DNA from: Chondrilla cf. caribensis
Lineage: Eukaryota > Porifera > Demospongiae > Chondrillida > Chondrillidae
Assembly (NCBI GenBank): GCA_964020155.1
Contig: OZ026546.1
Span: 4,172,900-4,236,899 of the forward strand
Direction: 5' to 3'
Length of the DNA stretch: 64,000 nt
In this document: piece by piece, positions 12,281 through 24,501 of the stretch
Numbering within the stretch: position 1 is the first letter of the stretch
Layout: every line of letters begins with the position of its first letter
Notes under the pieces: generated by a model
What the model was told of the DNA's origin: nothing
What the model saw: only the letters and a program-made list of their open reading frames with translations
Databases searched by the model: none
Made by a program: the position numbers and the translations under genes

Positions 12281-15200
12281 TGCTGACGTAGGGAGACTCC
12301 TAAAATAGCACATACAACAGTCAATAAATAAAGCAATTCATAACAGTTCATCTCTTCTATTCCACATTCTCGTAACCATCCTAGCAATCGACTTCTCATC
12401 CAATCTTTTCATCACATCATTTAATTCACAGTTGTCGTCCTCATTCTTCATTAGCTGTTCTAGATCAAATCTCTCATCTTGTAGGGCCTCACAGGATGTG
12501 AGGAAATGCCTCTCATCTCCCATCTCTTTCTTGCATAGCAGACAGATCCTATCTTCTCTTGCAACTCCTCTCCATCTCCCCGTTTCCACTTCCAGCTTTG
12601 CACATCCACATCTCAATTCCCCTATCAACTTCCTCTGATCTTTGCTTTGCACTCTAACCGCTCCTCCCATCTTCCACTCTGCAAAAGCTACATCTCCTAC
12701 TAAAACTCCCCAATATCTCAACTTCTGTGATCTGCTGCAGCCCTCTCTCCACTCTTCCTGGAGCTTCCTCCATACACATGCCTCCAACATCTCGTTCACC
12801 TGATCAAGCGACAAATCTGCAAAGATTTCTCCTGGCGAACCATGCCCATTCCACCCCATACACTCCAAGAACCCCTCATCCCCTTCCATCCATCCCACCC
12901 CCTCATTTGCCCATGCCATCACTTTATTCAGCAACCTCATCTTCTCATTTCTACTAGCTTTTATGCAGTACTTAATCGCCTTAATTTTTGCTTCCCATCT
13001 CACAGGCATCCACCCCGCTTCCAATTCTAAGCCCAAAAGGGGGAATTTGGAGTGAACACCCAAACGACTTCTTAGTGCTGCCCGTTGAACCTTCTCCAAT
13101 TTATATTCATTTCTACATAGCAACCCCCATATTTCAGAAGCATACAACATGGAACTTCTCACATACGACATATATAGTTTCGTAAACGTTTCCCACCCTA
13201 CATTCCCCAAGCCTCTGATTAATCTATTCACCCCATATAAAGCTTTCCTGCTAGTTTCCATTACTGATTCCATCATCCTATCTCCCTTCAAAGATTCATC
13301 AATTATAACCCCCAGATATTTGCACTCAGCAACCATCTGAATAACTTCCCCTCCTATCCTAAAAACTTCCTTACATCTCTTTATTCGTTTCTTGTCACGA
13401 AAATGAATCACACTACTCTTACCCACATTGATCTTCATCTTCCACTTACAACACCACTTATTCACTACCTCTAATGCTCTATTCAGCTGAACCTCACTTT
13501 CTGCAAAAGCCACTATGTCATCTGCAAACATCAAACCAGGTATTCGTATATCCTCAACTTCAATTCCTACATGTTCTCTTCTCAACTCTTCCATTAAATC
13601 ATTCACATAAGCACTAAATAGAATTGGCGATAGAACACATCCCTGCCTGAGACCCACATCAACTGGAAAAGAATCACTACACTTGTCACCAACTTTCACC
13701 TTACATTTCAAATCTGAGTAAATCGCCTTGATTGAATCAAAAATCTTACCTCCAATACCCAAACTTTTAAGCCTATTCCATAAAGCACACCTATCCACCG
13801 AATCATAAGCTTTTTTCAAATCAATAAAGCCACCAAACATACTCCCCTTCCTCTTAATAATCTTTCTCCCTATCATCGTTAACATCATAATATTATCTAT
13901 ACAACTCCTCCTCTTACGAAAACCATTTTGCTCCTCACACAGAAGCTGGTTACCCTCCAAGTACGACTCTAGCCTCATTCTCAGTACTGTGCAAAAGACC
14001 TTGTATACCGCTGAAAGGAGGCTAATCCCGCGATACCCATTCGGATCAGGTATAGCTTTCTCCGCCTTTTTTGGTATAGGGACTATTATACCCTCTCGCC
14101 ATACAGCTGGGATCTCTCCCCTTTCAAAACAAGCATGGCACAACTCAAAAATAAACTCACCAACTGCTCGATTTTTCAACCATTTCCCCATAACTCCATC
14201 CTCGCCTGGGGTAGCCTCCTCTCTTACCCTCCTAAGGGCTTCCCACACCTCTTCTACCTCCACTGGTCTATTCAAGACCTCATCATCCATCTCACCCACA
14301 CCCATTTCTTGCCCCTCCGACTCTAATTCTTCTTCACTAGTACTGTAAGGTCTACTCAGCAGATCTTCAAATACATTCTTCCATACTTCTCTCACCTCCT
14401 CTTCCCCACATACTATTTCACCATCTTTACCCATAACCTTACCCCAATCCGTAACTTCTATCCTCTGCCCTTTCATAAGCTTCTTAACATGCCTCCACCA
14501 GCAGTGTTGGTTAGTTTTTAAGCACCTATCCAGACTCTCACACACCTTCCTTTCAAAATTCCATTGAGCTCTTCTTGCTTCATCCCTATACCTATTCCGC
14601 ACCTTTATATAACCCCGCCTCTCCATCTTACCCTTTAGCCATGCCTTCTCTGCTTTGTGGAATTCCTTCCTCATCCTCCATAGTTCATGACCAAACCAAG
14701 CCTTCCTTCTGCAAACTCTCCTATTACCTCGCTTATGAGATTTCCTTGACTTCTTCTCCAAACCCTTAAAAACAACCCCACAAAAATCCCTATAGATGGC
14801 ATCCATGCTACAGCCCCTATCATGTAATCTATCAATTAACTGCCTACATTCCCCTTCCATGAAATTAATGAACAATTCCTCATCACCCTGTGGAAAACTC
14901 CACCATACCCTCTCCGACTCTACCAGCTCAGATTCCCCGCCTTCCTCGCCCTCACCACCCAGCACATCTGGTAATGCAACCAACCACAACAACAGAGAAT
15001 GGTCAGACTCTCTCGACAGTATATCCGCCCCAATAGCAAGACTAAAAGCACTCATCGAAACAACCTCGAAATCCCTTACAATGTCTCTATCATCGACAGA
15101 GGAAATGCAGAAATCTACGACTGACTTTCCCTTCTTAGAAATACAAGTGAAATCATTCCTCCCCTCATTACCTCTCCCGTTATGCATACATAAATCATGA

Positions 15201-17262
15201 TCTCTCATCAAGTTCCACAAAAACTCCCCACTTTGGTTTTTAAAAATATCAATAATCTCCCTTTTTCTCAAAATTGCTGACCCATACTCCTCTACTGCAA
15301 ATTCCTGCATCTTGCCACATCTTGCATTAAAATCCCCGCATATGATCACCCTACCCCAATCTCTAAACTCCATAATCTGACTACCAATCTTTTCAAAAAT
15401 TTCCTCAACATTTTCTCGCCTCCCTGACAATTCAGGTGGAACATAACAAATTCCTAGTAGGAGACCTTCCCATTCATTCCAAATTCTACTCTTGATTTCC
15501 ACCCACATGACATCCTCGACCGTGTCATCTAAAATCACAACATCTAGAAACTTCAACAGTTCCTCCTTAACAAATATACCAACTCCCCCAGATCCTCTAA
15601 TTGCCCTTTTATTCACATTTTTCTATTTCTTCCCCACCATCTATAACCTTTCAAAACTGCCACTTCATCCTCTTTCAACCATGATTCTGTAACTATCATA
15701 ACATCCGGTTGGTAGAAATCAGCTACCTTCTGTCTACAATCCTCCTCTGAAATCACTCTGCTCTTATAATCAGCCTCACACCTAAGATTAGACCACCCCC
15801 CAACATTCCAACAAATGAAATTAAGCTTATCTTTACCCCTAATAGAGTTCCTACCCTTATCAACCCCTACCCCTTTCCCTGCTAATTGTTTCCCCTTCAA
15901 GTCCCCACATTTCCCCTTCCTACTCCTATCACTCTTTTCGGCAAAACCCTCACTCTCACTAAAAAAGGGGTCGACTCAACCTTCCAATAATCATCCCCAC
16001 TCAACTCTCTCTCCAATTGCCTTAAAACAGCTTCGTCTCCCTCCAACCAAAACCACCATCTACATGTACCACCCTGCTCTCCCTTTCCATTATCCTCAAC
16101 TCTCCTCACTTTTACCTCTCCTCTGGTTCCAAGGGCCCCTTCCACCTTCCGTTGGACACTCTCTTTTGTATCAGACTTTCTTGTTCCCCATAGCTTCCTC
16201 TTTCCCACATAACAATCACCCGATCGGTGGCTCTTCCCAAATGTAGCCCTATCACCTTCTCCCTGAGCCTTATTCATAAGAACAGTTTTTGTGGCCCCCA
16301 ACCTGGTCTTATTTCTCCACTTTTGCCCATCATCTGAAGAAACCTGGTTTCCAGTCGGGTGATCTGACAAGACGGCTTCACACACATGTTCCCCTACTTC
16401 AGGGGACCCAACAGACCTGTTCCTATTACTATGGCTCCTCCCTCCCCTACAATTCACAACTCTTTTGGAGCAGGCTACATTCTCAATAACCACTAAATTC
16501 TCAGCATTGATCAAATTTGAGGTGGTAGGCTCGGGGTTAGGTCTGGGGGGCCGGGAGTCATGCGACTTTGCACATTCTGTGCTACTATACAACTTCTCAA
16601 GGCTGGACAGTCTCAATTCAAGGCACTCATTCTTTGCCTTCTGCTCTGCTAAGTCTTTCTCTAACAATTCGATCTTAGACACAAGCAGGTTGACCCATTT
16701 TCTCATTGAACTATCAGCTTGCAGAGGTCCCACTGCATGCCCAACATCATCAACTGTTTCACTAACATCATTGACCTCAGCCCCGCTTGACTCATTTTCA
16801 ATAGCATCAACTTCTGAGTCAACACCATCAACTTCTAAATCATTGGTAGCTACTTCAACAAAATCTTTTCTAACAGCCACCACATCAACATCATCATTAA
16901 CCTCACTGACAGCTACCCTAACAGAGACAACATCTGCTTCATTAGGTGGTACACTTCTCTCATTTCCACTCTTATGCCTACCTGCTGTAGGCCACCTGGC
17001 TGAGGACTGCCCATAATCATGACACACTGGGGAGAGACTACTTCCCTCCCTTCCCTCAGGCACCAACTCTGAGCTTCTTATCTCACTTTCATCCAGCCCC
17101 TTATTCAAACTCATTGATAAGCCTGACTTCCCTTTTGCCCCCCTCAGACCTCCTCTCTTCCCCCTCATCACTCCCGCCTTATCCACCTCATTGTTCAGAT
17201 AACTCTCAAGAGAACTACCATCAGGTAAACTAATGGACTTCTTCCACTTGCGCGCCCTATAT
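12233..17262 (-). mobile_element. LINE-A, near full-length non-LTR retrotransposon
   Basis: About 5 kb on the minus strand with ORF1 (coiled coil), ORF2 (APE endonuclease, reverse transcriptase, C-terminal CCHC knuckle), a short 3' UTR and a (TAA)n tail. The 5' boundary lies near a TATATA run at 17262. A TAA tail and this ORF order occur in several clades; the clade is not assigned. A truncated copy lies at 19772-21102 and a related fragment at 5175-6294. Confidence 0.9.
12338..15900 (-). pseudogene. LINE-A ORF2: APE endonuclease, RT, zinc knuckle
   Basis: Translation starts near 15900 with MKGKQLAGKG and the APE start FICWNVGGWS, then VTESWL. A 2-base TG insertion near 15614 (ATGTGAAT where ATGAAT is expected) breaks the frame. 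It resumes as NKRAIRGSGGVGIFV and runs 1092 codons to 12338. Seen downstream: ICGDFNARCG (APE), SDHSLLLWL, RT boxes GYRGISLLSAVYKV, FIDLKKAYDSVDR and LRQGCVLSP, catalytic GLMFADDIVAF at about residue 693, and CLLCKKEMGDERHFLTSC near residue 1037. Only this frameshift disables an otherwise complete protein of about 1190 aa, so the insertion is recent. Confidence 0.88.
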
Positions 17263-17327
17263 ATATATATTGTGGACCACAACCGGAAGTCGGGTCTTAT
17301 TGCTAGAGAGGGGCTCGCTACGCTCAC
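15897..17327 (-). CDS. LINE-A ORF1, coiled-coil protein
   Basis: 476-codon frame. The most likely start is the Met of MRGKRGGLRG (about 17168), because the first 50 codons run over a TATATA flank. Features: a long acidic Val/Asp-rich region, then a leucine-heptad segment around WVNLLVSKIELLEKDLAEQK (trimer-type coiled coil by analogy with LINE ORF1 proteins), then basic and Trp-rich segments (CRWWFWLEGDEAVLRQLERE). No CCHC or RRM is evident. The stop overlaps the ORF2 start region in a TTGA arrangement, which suggests stop-restart or frameshift translation of ORF2. Confidence 0.7.
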   Translation of the reverse strand: MSVASPSLAIRPDFRLWSTIYIYRARKWKKSISLPDGSSLESYLNNEVDKAGVMRGKRGGLRGAKGKSGLSMSLNKGLDESEIRSSELVPEGREGSSLSPVCHDYGQSSARWPTAGRHKSGNERSVPPNEADVVSVRVAVSEVNDDVDVVAVRKDFVEVATNDLEVDGVDSEVDAIENESSGAEVNDVSETVDDVGHAVGPLQADSSMRKWVNLLVSKIELLEKDLAEQKAKNECLELRLSSLEKLYSSTECAKSHDSRPPRPNPEPTTSNLINAENLVVIENVACSKRVVNCRGGRSHSNRNRSVGSPEVGEHVCEAVLSDHPTGNQVSSDDGQKWRNKTRLGATKTVLMNKAQGEGDRATFGKSHRSGDCYVGKRKLWGTRKSDTKESVQRKVEGALGTRGEVKVRRVEDNGKGEQGGTCRWWFWLEGDEAVLRQLERELSGDDYWKVESTPFLVRVRVLPKRVIGVGRGNVGT

Positions 17328-17365
17328 CCCAATTAACCTCGCTAATGCTCGGTAATTAGATATAT

Positions 17366-17902
17366 ACTAGTTGTGAACAAAATTCAGAACCTCGCAAATG
17401 TTTGGATTTTATAATGACGTAGTTCAGTGACATCATCTAAAAATGTCTTCCAAAATGGATGTCATGATGGCTGACCATTTGGTGTCCCGAACTACGGATT
17501 GGCGAACCCTGCTCTTTGACGATGGAAATCGAAAAATCGTGATGCATAAAAGTTGACAATTGTTATTTGAATTGTTTTAAGGTACGTAGTTGTGATGCAG
17601 TCCGAATTTTGTCGACAGGAGGAATCGAAAAGTAAGTGCTCTTTTAACTGATCATGTGTGAACCACAGGCAACTTTCGTCCAAGTTTGTCATTTCAATAT
17701 ATGCTGTGACGGTGCCCCATTTCAATCGGTGGGAGGACTTACTGCTGAACGCTTTGTTCGACGAACGATTTGTGTTCAAAGAAAACAAAAAAATGACCTA
17801 AATCGAACAATATTGGCGGCCACCGCAATTAAGAGCGTGGGCGACCTCGATTGGACTCCACTAATGAACAGAAAAAAATTACCTTGCTAACGCTCGGTAA
17901 TT
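17366..17902 (-). repeat. repeat S, copy 1
   Basis: About 537 bp. In minus orientation it begins ATTACCGAGCGTTAGC and ends GTTCACAACTAGT. It carries a short frame starting TNLDESCLWFTHD and containing RFFDFHRQRAGFANP. Homologous copies lie at 17994-18574 (same strand) and 44181-44714 (plus). Confidence 0.9.
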
Positions 17903-17993
17903 ACAATGCTTTGGTAGGGTTCCTCCATAACAGTACTACACATAAGTACATGTACATGCACAAATAACCTCTCAGACAAAAAAATAAACTTAA

Positions 17994-18574
17994 ACTAGTT
18001 GTGAACAAAGTTCAGAACCTCGCAAATGCTAGGCATAAAACCAAGATATATATAGATCTTGCATATCAAGAGCTATGATACTACGTAGTTCAGTGACATC
18101 ATCTAAAAATGTCTTCCGAAATGGACGTCATGATGGCCGACCATTTGGTGTCCCGAACGACGGATTCGCCAACCCTGCTCTTCGGCGATGGAAATCGAAA
18201 AATCGTTGTGCAAAAAAGTTGACAATTGTTATTTGAATTGTCTTAAGGTACTTGGTAGTGATGCAGTCCGAAATTTGTCGACGGGAGGAATTGAAAAGTA
18301 CTAAGTGCTCTTTTAACGGATCTTGTGTGAACCACAGGCAACCTTTGTCTAATTTTACCATTTCAACATATGCTGCGACGGTGCCCCATTACCGTCGGTG
18401 GGACAACTTAGTGCTGAACGCTTCGATCGACGAACGATTTGCGTTCAAAGAAACCAAAAAATGACCTAAATCCAACAATAATATTATTGGTGGCCACCGC
18501 AATTAAGAGCGTGGGCAACCTCGATCGGATTCCCCTAACGAACGGAAACAATTACCTCGCCAACGCTTGGTAAC
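17994..18574 (-). repeat. repeat S, copy 2
   Basis: Tandem to copy 1 with about 90 bp between. The short frame MVKLDKGCLWFTQD...RFFDFHRRRAG is kept, with one local indel. Confidence 0.9.
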
Positions 18575-19720
18575 TAGTTCAGACAGAGTCTGAAGGGGCT
18601 CGCCTAAGCTCGCCCTGTTAGCAGGAGTCAGTATAGATGCACAGTAGTTGGCATTGAAAACGTACAAACAGGCACTAACTGATGTCTGCAGCATGCTCTA
18701 TTCAGGTGATTATGGAAATGCCAGCATATCCATAAGTGCCTGATATAGGGTGGCTAAGTACATGCAGTGTGCTGGGTTCTGCTGCTGTGCAGTAGTTGCA
18801 GTAGTAACAACATGTTTATCCCATGTTGCAGCACAGAAATGTATGTGTTGTATTGAAGGATGATAATGATTTTATAGATGTATTACACAGCATCAAAATG
18901 AGTCAATGCGTAAATATAAAACCCTACCCCTACCCTAACCCTACCCCTACCCTAACTCTACCTTAACTTACTCCCTACTCCAAACGTATTATAGGAAGAA
19001 ATACCAAATGTTGATAAGTGTGTACATCAAAATGCATTGATGTCATCCCATTGTTTTAGACAGCTACAGCTTGTCCCATTCAGGTGCACATGTCAGCATC
19101 TGCACATAGTGTCTGTCCCAGCAGATGCGCCCAAGTTGAAGTACAGGAACAATAGGAGTTGATGTATGCGTTTTGACCACGTTACTTTGCGTTTCTATGT
19201 ATGAGACCATTCGGCATTAACATGTATTTCGAGATTCCTTGTTCCACAAGAGAATCATTCAGACACAAAAGGTTGAAAAACATGAATATGTGGTCTAAAG
19301 AACCACCTAACAGTTTTAGAATGGTCAAAACAACGAGAGATAGATGTTTTAACACGTAAGATATAACGCCCGACTCGCCGAAGAAGGACCCTGCTCCCCC
19401 CGTTGTTTCCTGCCTTTCAGAAGATGTCCCGAGTGTCCCCGCGTCTTTCTGGTTGTAGAAGAATGTTTCTTGTGTCTGTTGAACGGTTCGAAGGGGATCA
19501 ATCTCGCCAGTACCAGAATTGGCAGTCGATCAAAATGGCACGGCGTCCCAAAGAAGGAAACGTCAGCGTGTTTGAAAATTCGCCTCGATCGTCTCGAAAA
19601 GGGCATCCACGTCTTTCTCGGGACGTCCCTGACTTCTCGAAAAGAGTTTCCGTCCTTCAGAGAGTCGCACGATCGCGCCAGACGTCGAAAACCTCGGCCA
19701 AATTGTTGGCCAATATATAT

Positions 19721-19723
<3 letters not shown>
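18574..19723 (+). repeat. repeat R, copy 1
   Basis: About 1.15 kb. Starts ACTAGTTCAGACAGAGTCTG, contains a telomere-like tract (CCCTACCCCTACCCTAACCC) near 18924-18962, and ends CCAAATTGTTGGCC before a TA-rich spacer. The frames of about 100 aa on either strand near the 3' end are shared by all copies but match nothing known. Confidence 0.9.
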
Positions 19724-19734
<11 letters not shown>

Positions 19735-19778
<44 letters not shown>

Positions 19779-19804
19779 TATTATTATTATTATTATTATT
19801 ATTG
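19735..19804. repeat. (TA)n-(TTA)n microsatellite
   Basis: TA run merging into TTA. The latter is the 3' tail of the second LINE-A copy. Confidence 0.95.
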
Positions 19805-21102
19805 TGCTGATGTAGGGAGACTCCCAAAATAGCACATACATATAACAGTCAATAGCTAAAACAATTTATAACAGTTCAACTCTTCTATTCCACATTCTCA
19901 TAACTATCCTAGAAATCGTCTTCTCATGCAATCTTTTCATCACATCATTTAATTTGTCGTCCTCTTTCTTCATTAGCTGTTCCAGATCACATCGCTCATC
20001 TTGTAGGGCCTCACAGGATGTGAGGAAATGCCTCTCATCTCCCATCTCTTTCTTGCATAGCAGACAGATCCTATCTTCTCTTGCTACTCCTCTCCATCTC
20101 CCCGTCTCCACTTCCAGCTTTGCACATCCACATCTCAATTCCCCTATCAGCTTCCTCTGATCTTTGCTTTGCACTCTCACTGCTCCTCCCATCTTCCACT
20201 CTGCAAAAGCTATATCTCCTACTAAAACTTCCCAATATCCTAACTTCTGTGATCTGCTGCAGCCCTCTCTCCACTCTTCCTGGAGCTTCCTCCATGCACA
20301 TGCCTCCAACATCTCGTTCACCTGACCAAGTGACAAATCTCCAAAGATTTCTCCCGGGGAACCATGCCCATTCCACCCCATACACTCCAAGAACCCCTCA
20401 TCCCCTTCCATCCATCCTACCCCCTCATTTGCCCATGCCATCACTCTATTCAGTAACCTCATCTTCTCATTCCTACTAGCTTTTATGTAGTACTTAATCG
20501 CCCTAATTTTCGCTTCCCATCTCACAGGCATCCACCCTGCTTCCAATTCCAAGCCCAAAAGGGGGAATTTGGAGTGAACCCCCAAACGACTTCTAATTGC
20601 TGCCCGTTGAACTTTCTCCAATTTATATTCATTTCTACATAGCAACCCCCATATTTCAGCAGCATACAACATGGAACTTCTCACATATGACATATATAGT
20701 TTCGTAAACGTTTCCCACCCTACATTCCCCAAGCCTCTGATTAATCTATTCACCCCATATAAAGCTTTCCTACTATTTTCCATTACTGACTCCATCATCC
20801 TATCTCCCTTCAATGATTCATCAATTATAACCCCCAGATATTTGTACTCAGCAACCATCTGAATAACTTCCTCTCCTATCCTAAAAACTTCCTTACATCT
20901 CTTTATTCGTCTCTTGTCACGAAAATGAATCACACCACTCTTACCCACATTGATCTTCATCTTCCACTTACAACACCACTTATTCACTACTTCTAATGCT
21001 CTATTCAGCTGAACCTCATTTTCCGCAAAAAACACTATGTCATCTGCAAACATCAAACCAGGAATTCGTATATCCTCAACTTCAATTCCTACATGTTCTC
21101 TA
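19772..21102 (-). mobile_element. LINE-A, 5'-truncated copy
   Basis: Nearly identical to 12233-13590. The 5' end is cut inside the RT, just before the FADD box, where the sequence turns into a TATATA run and repeat R. The 396-aa frame at 19866-21056 (MMFADDIVFFAENEV to the C-terminus) is uninterrupted, including the CLLC..H..C knuckle. It is nested between R copies. Confidence 0.92.
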
Positions 21103-21109
21103 TGTTATA

Positions 21110-22788
21110 TATATATATCCACACCGGAAGCGTAGGCGGGCAGGCGGCCGACTCGCAAGAGAGGGGCTCGCTTAGGCTCGCCCCAATAACTAGTTCAGAC
21201 AGAGTCTGAAGGGGCTCGCCTAAGCTCGCCCTGTTAGCAGGAGTCTGCATAGACGCACAGTAGCTGACATTGAAAACATACAAACAGGCACTGACTGATG
21301 TCTGCAGCATGCTCTATTCAGGTGACTAGTTCAGACAGAGTCTGAAGGGGCTCGCCTAAGCTCGCCCTGTTAGCAGAAGTCAGCATAGACGCGCAGTAAC
21401 TGGCATTGAAAACATACAAACAGGCACTAACTGATGTCTGCAGCATGCTCTATTCAGGTGATTATAGAAATGCCAGCATATCCATAAATGTCTGATATAG
21501 GGTGGCTAAGTACATGCAGTGTGCTGGGTTCTGCTGCTGAGCAGTAGTTGCAGCAGTAACAGCATGTTTATTCCATGTTGTAGCACAGAAATATCTGATG
21601 TTGTATTGAATGATGATAATGATTTTATAGATGTATTATACAGCATCAAAATGAGTCAGAATATGTAAATATAAAACCCTACCCCTACCCTAACCCTAAC
21701 CCTACCCTAACCCAACCTTAACTTATTCCCTACTCCAAACGTATTATAGGAAGTAATACCAAATGTTAATAAGTGTGTCTGCAGTATGCTCAATTCAGGC
21801 GATTATGGAAATGCCAGCATATCCATAAGTGCTTGATAGGGTGGCTAAGTGTATGCAGTATTGAAGGATGATCGATTTTATAGATGTAGTACACCACATC
21901 AAAATGAGTCAATACGTAAATATAAAACCCTACCCCTACCCTAACCCTAACCCTACCCTAACCCAACCTTAACTTACTCCCTACTCCAAACGTATTATAT
22001 GAAGAAATCCCAAATGTTTATAAGTGTGTACATCAAAATACATTGATGTCATCCCATTGTGTTCTGTATACCATGCATTGCTGTAGCACAAGTTGATATG
22101 CACAAATTTCAATAGACAGCTACAGTTTGCCCCACTCAGGTGCATATGTCCGCATCTGCACATAGGGTCTGTCCCATTTAGCAGCAGATGTGCCTAAGTT
22201 GAAGTACAGGGACAATAGCAGTTGCGGTATGCGTTTCGACCACGTTACTTTCCGTTTCTATGTGTGAGACCATACGGCATTAACTTGTATTTCGAGATTC
22301 CTTGTTCCACAAGAGAATCATTCAGACACAAAAGGTTGAAAAACATGAACATGTGGTCTAAAGAACCACCTAACAGTTTTAGAATGGTCAAAACAACGAG
22401 AGATAGATGTCTTAACACGTAAGATATAACGCCCGACTCGCCGAAGAAGGACCCTGGTCCCCCCGTCGTTTCCTGCCTTTCAGAAGATGTCCCGAGTGTC
22501 CCCGCGTCTTTCTAGTTCTAGAAGAATGTTTCTTGTGTCTGTCGAACGGTTTGAAGGGAATCAATCTCGCCGGTACCAGAATTGGTAGTCGATTAAAATG
22601 ACACGGCGTTCCAAAGAAGGAAACGTCAGCGTGTTTGAAAAATCGCCTCGATCGTCTGGAAAAGGGCATCCGCGCCTTTCTCCGGTCGTCCCTGACGTCT
22701 CGAAAAGAGTTTCCGTCCTCTAGAGGGTCGGACGACCGCGCCAGACATCGAAAACCTCGGCCAAATTGTTGGCCTAAATATAGAAAAC

Positions 22789-22790
<2 letters not shown>
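21110..22790 (+). repeat. repeat R, copy 2 (with internal duplication)
   Basis: Starts after a TA run as CCACACCGGAAGCGTAGG. The segment around CTGCAGCATGCTCTATTCAG is duplicated, and two telomere-like tracts are present (about 21677-21715 and 21925-21968). Ends CAAATTGTTGGCC. The internal structure matches copy 4 (57841 onward) better than copies 1 and 3. Confidence 0.9.
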
Positions 22791-22825
<35 letters not shown>

Positions 22826-23120
22826 ACATGTTATTTTGTATACCCTTCAATTATTTTTTACCACTTTTGTACTGTATGGTGTATATTTCAGGTGCTGATA
22901 CTAAACTTATTAACATTATTGCCTTGTATTTACCTTCAAATGCTATGGCAGAAAAACTTTCAGTGAATTTATTAAATTATTATAACACTTGGAATATACA
23001 TGTGCTCTGAAAATGTACTGTATTCTGTAATTTTCTATAATAATGAGATGTTATACAATTATTGACAGACGAAAAGAAGTGGATAATGGACAATGGGTAT
23101 AATGACTTATTTGTTAATCT
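22791..23120. other. TA run and AT-rich spacer
   Basis: TA microsatellite at 22799-22826, then AT-rich DNA downstream of the DUF7869 gene, which must hold its polyadenylation signal. No gene seen. Confidence 0.5.
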
Positions 23121-24457
23121 CTAAAAGGTAGTGTATGCATGCTTTAAATGTTCAACAGTGGTTTTACGGAGATAACCGGTTGGTGTTAGAGTGAAATCAT
23201 ATAAAATTACTGAAGACTTTGGAATGGTGTCCACCCAATCCACATTTCTTCTCCCTTTACGCACTTTCCATGGTGTCCACCTAGTGGAATAAGAGCCCTT
23301 CATCCAGGACACAACCAAATTGCTATCCTGAACTTCCAGACAAAGGCCAATTGATGGTTCTGTGGCACTTCCTTCACAGTAGACGGCTACTAGCTGTCCT
23401 TCCAACAAACCACTGCAGTCAGACACAGAATTAACTGGGTCTCTGTTTCCTCGGTATGATCCAACATAAACCTGCACATGAATTAATGAAATTTCTTCTA
23501 AAAGCGGAAAATATAGCATACTATAGTGCAATTAACACATTTAGGGACTGAAGTGCAGTTCACAAATTTGGGGACTGAAGTGCAGTACACAAAATTGGGG
23601 ACTGAAGTGCAGTTCACAAATTTGGGGACCGGAGTGCAATCCAGAGGCGTTTAGGACTCTTTTTGAGCTCTGGTAGGCACTGTCTTTGACGGTCAGTTTA
23701 TCGTTGCTGTTATTCGGTCATAAACTCCATTGGGGGGGGAAGCCATTATTAAGCACAAGAAAACACCAGTAAGACTGCATGCGTTCTCCATTTTTCAACC
23801 ATAGCGGTTTTAAAATGCTTGGAATGAGTTTCCGTCGATACGATCGTCGGATTCGAGTTTCCCTATATTCAATCGTGTACTTTCTTGACACTCAAGATGG
23901 CGGAACGTGGAAAATGACGTCATAATGATTGCGCAAACGCATAAGCTCTATAGTCCAGCTGCTCTTTCTCTGTACACCACGTGTTTTGGAGAACGTTCAG
24001 ACATGGAGAATCTATAGTTCAAGCAAGTCAAAAATATTTATTTGTGAAGTTTTGTAGAGTGTCCAATTCATATCCACGTGCGTACAAAGTATTCACTTAG
24101 AGTTATCGTCAATTCAACGGTTACTTTTATGTGTAATCGAGGGATAGCTAGTCTGCTCTGTGCCGATCTACAGATTTCCCCTTTCACTACAGATACTTTT
24201 TTCTTAAGTAGGTGATTTAAATGAAAACAAGTAATTCGAGTTTAAAAACTCGTGGGGCTGCCGCCCCCCGCACTCGAATTACTTGGCGTCTTTGTTAGGT
24301 TTAGAAGAACCTTCGCTGAAGTTATTACGTTCGGCGGAGCTTTAGCGCACGAATTCTAGCCCAATTTCAAATTGTCAGCGTTCGAAATCGGCCATCTTTA
24401 TTTCGCGCAATATAAATTCTAATATAAATTCATTGTTGCGGTTACGCGTAGGAACAC

Positions 24458-24501
<44 letters not shown>

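Noticed and set aside
16465..17016. 183-aa plus-strand Ser/Thr-rich ORF
   Set aside because: Antisense shadow of LINE-A ORF1.
22222..22422. 66-aa ORF recurring at 59013-59213
   Set aside because: Looked briefly like a LINE C-terminus, but key residues do not align; it is part of repeat R.
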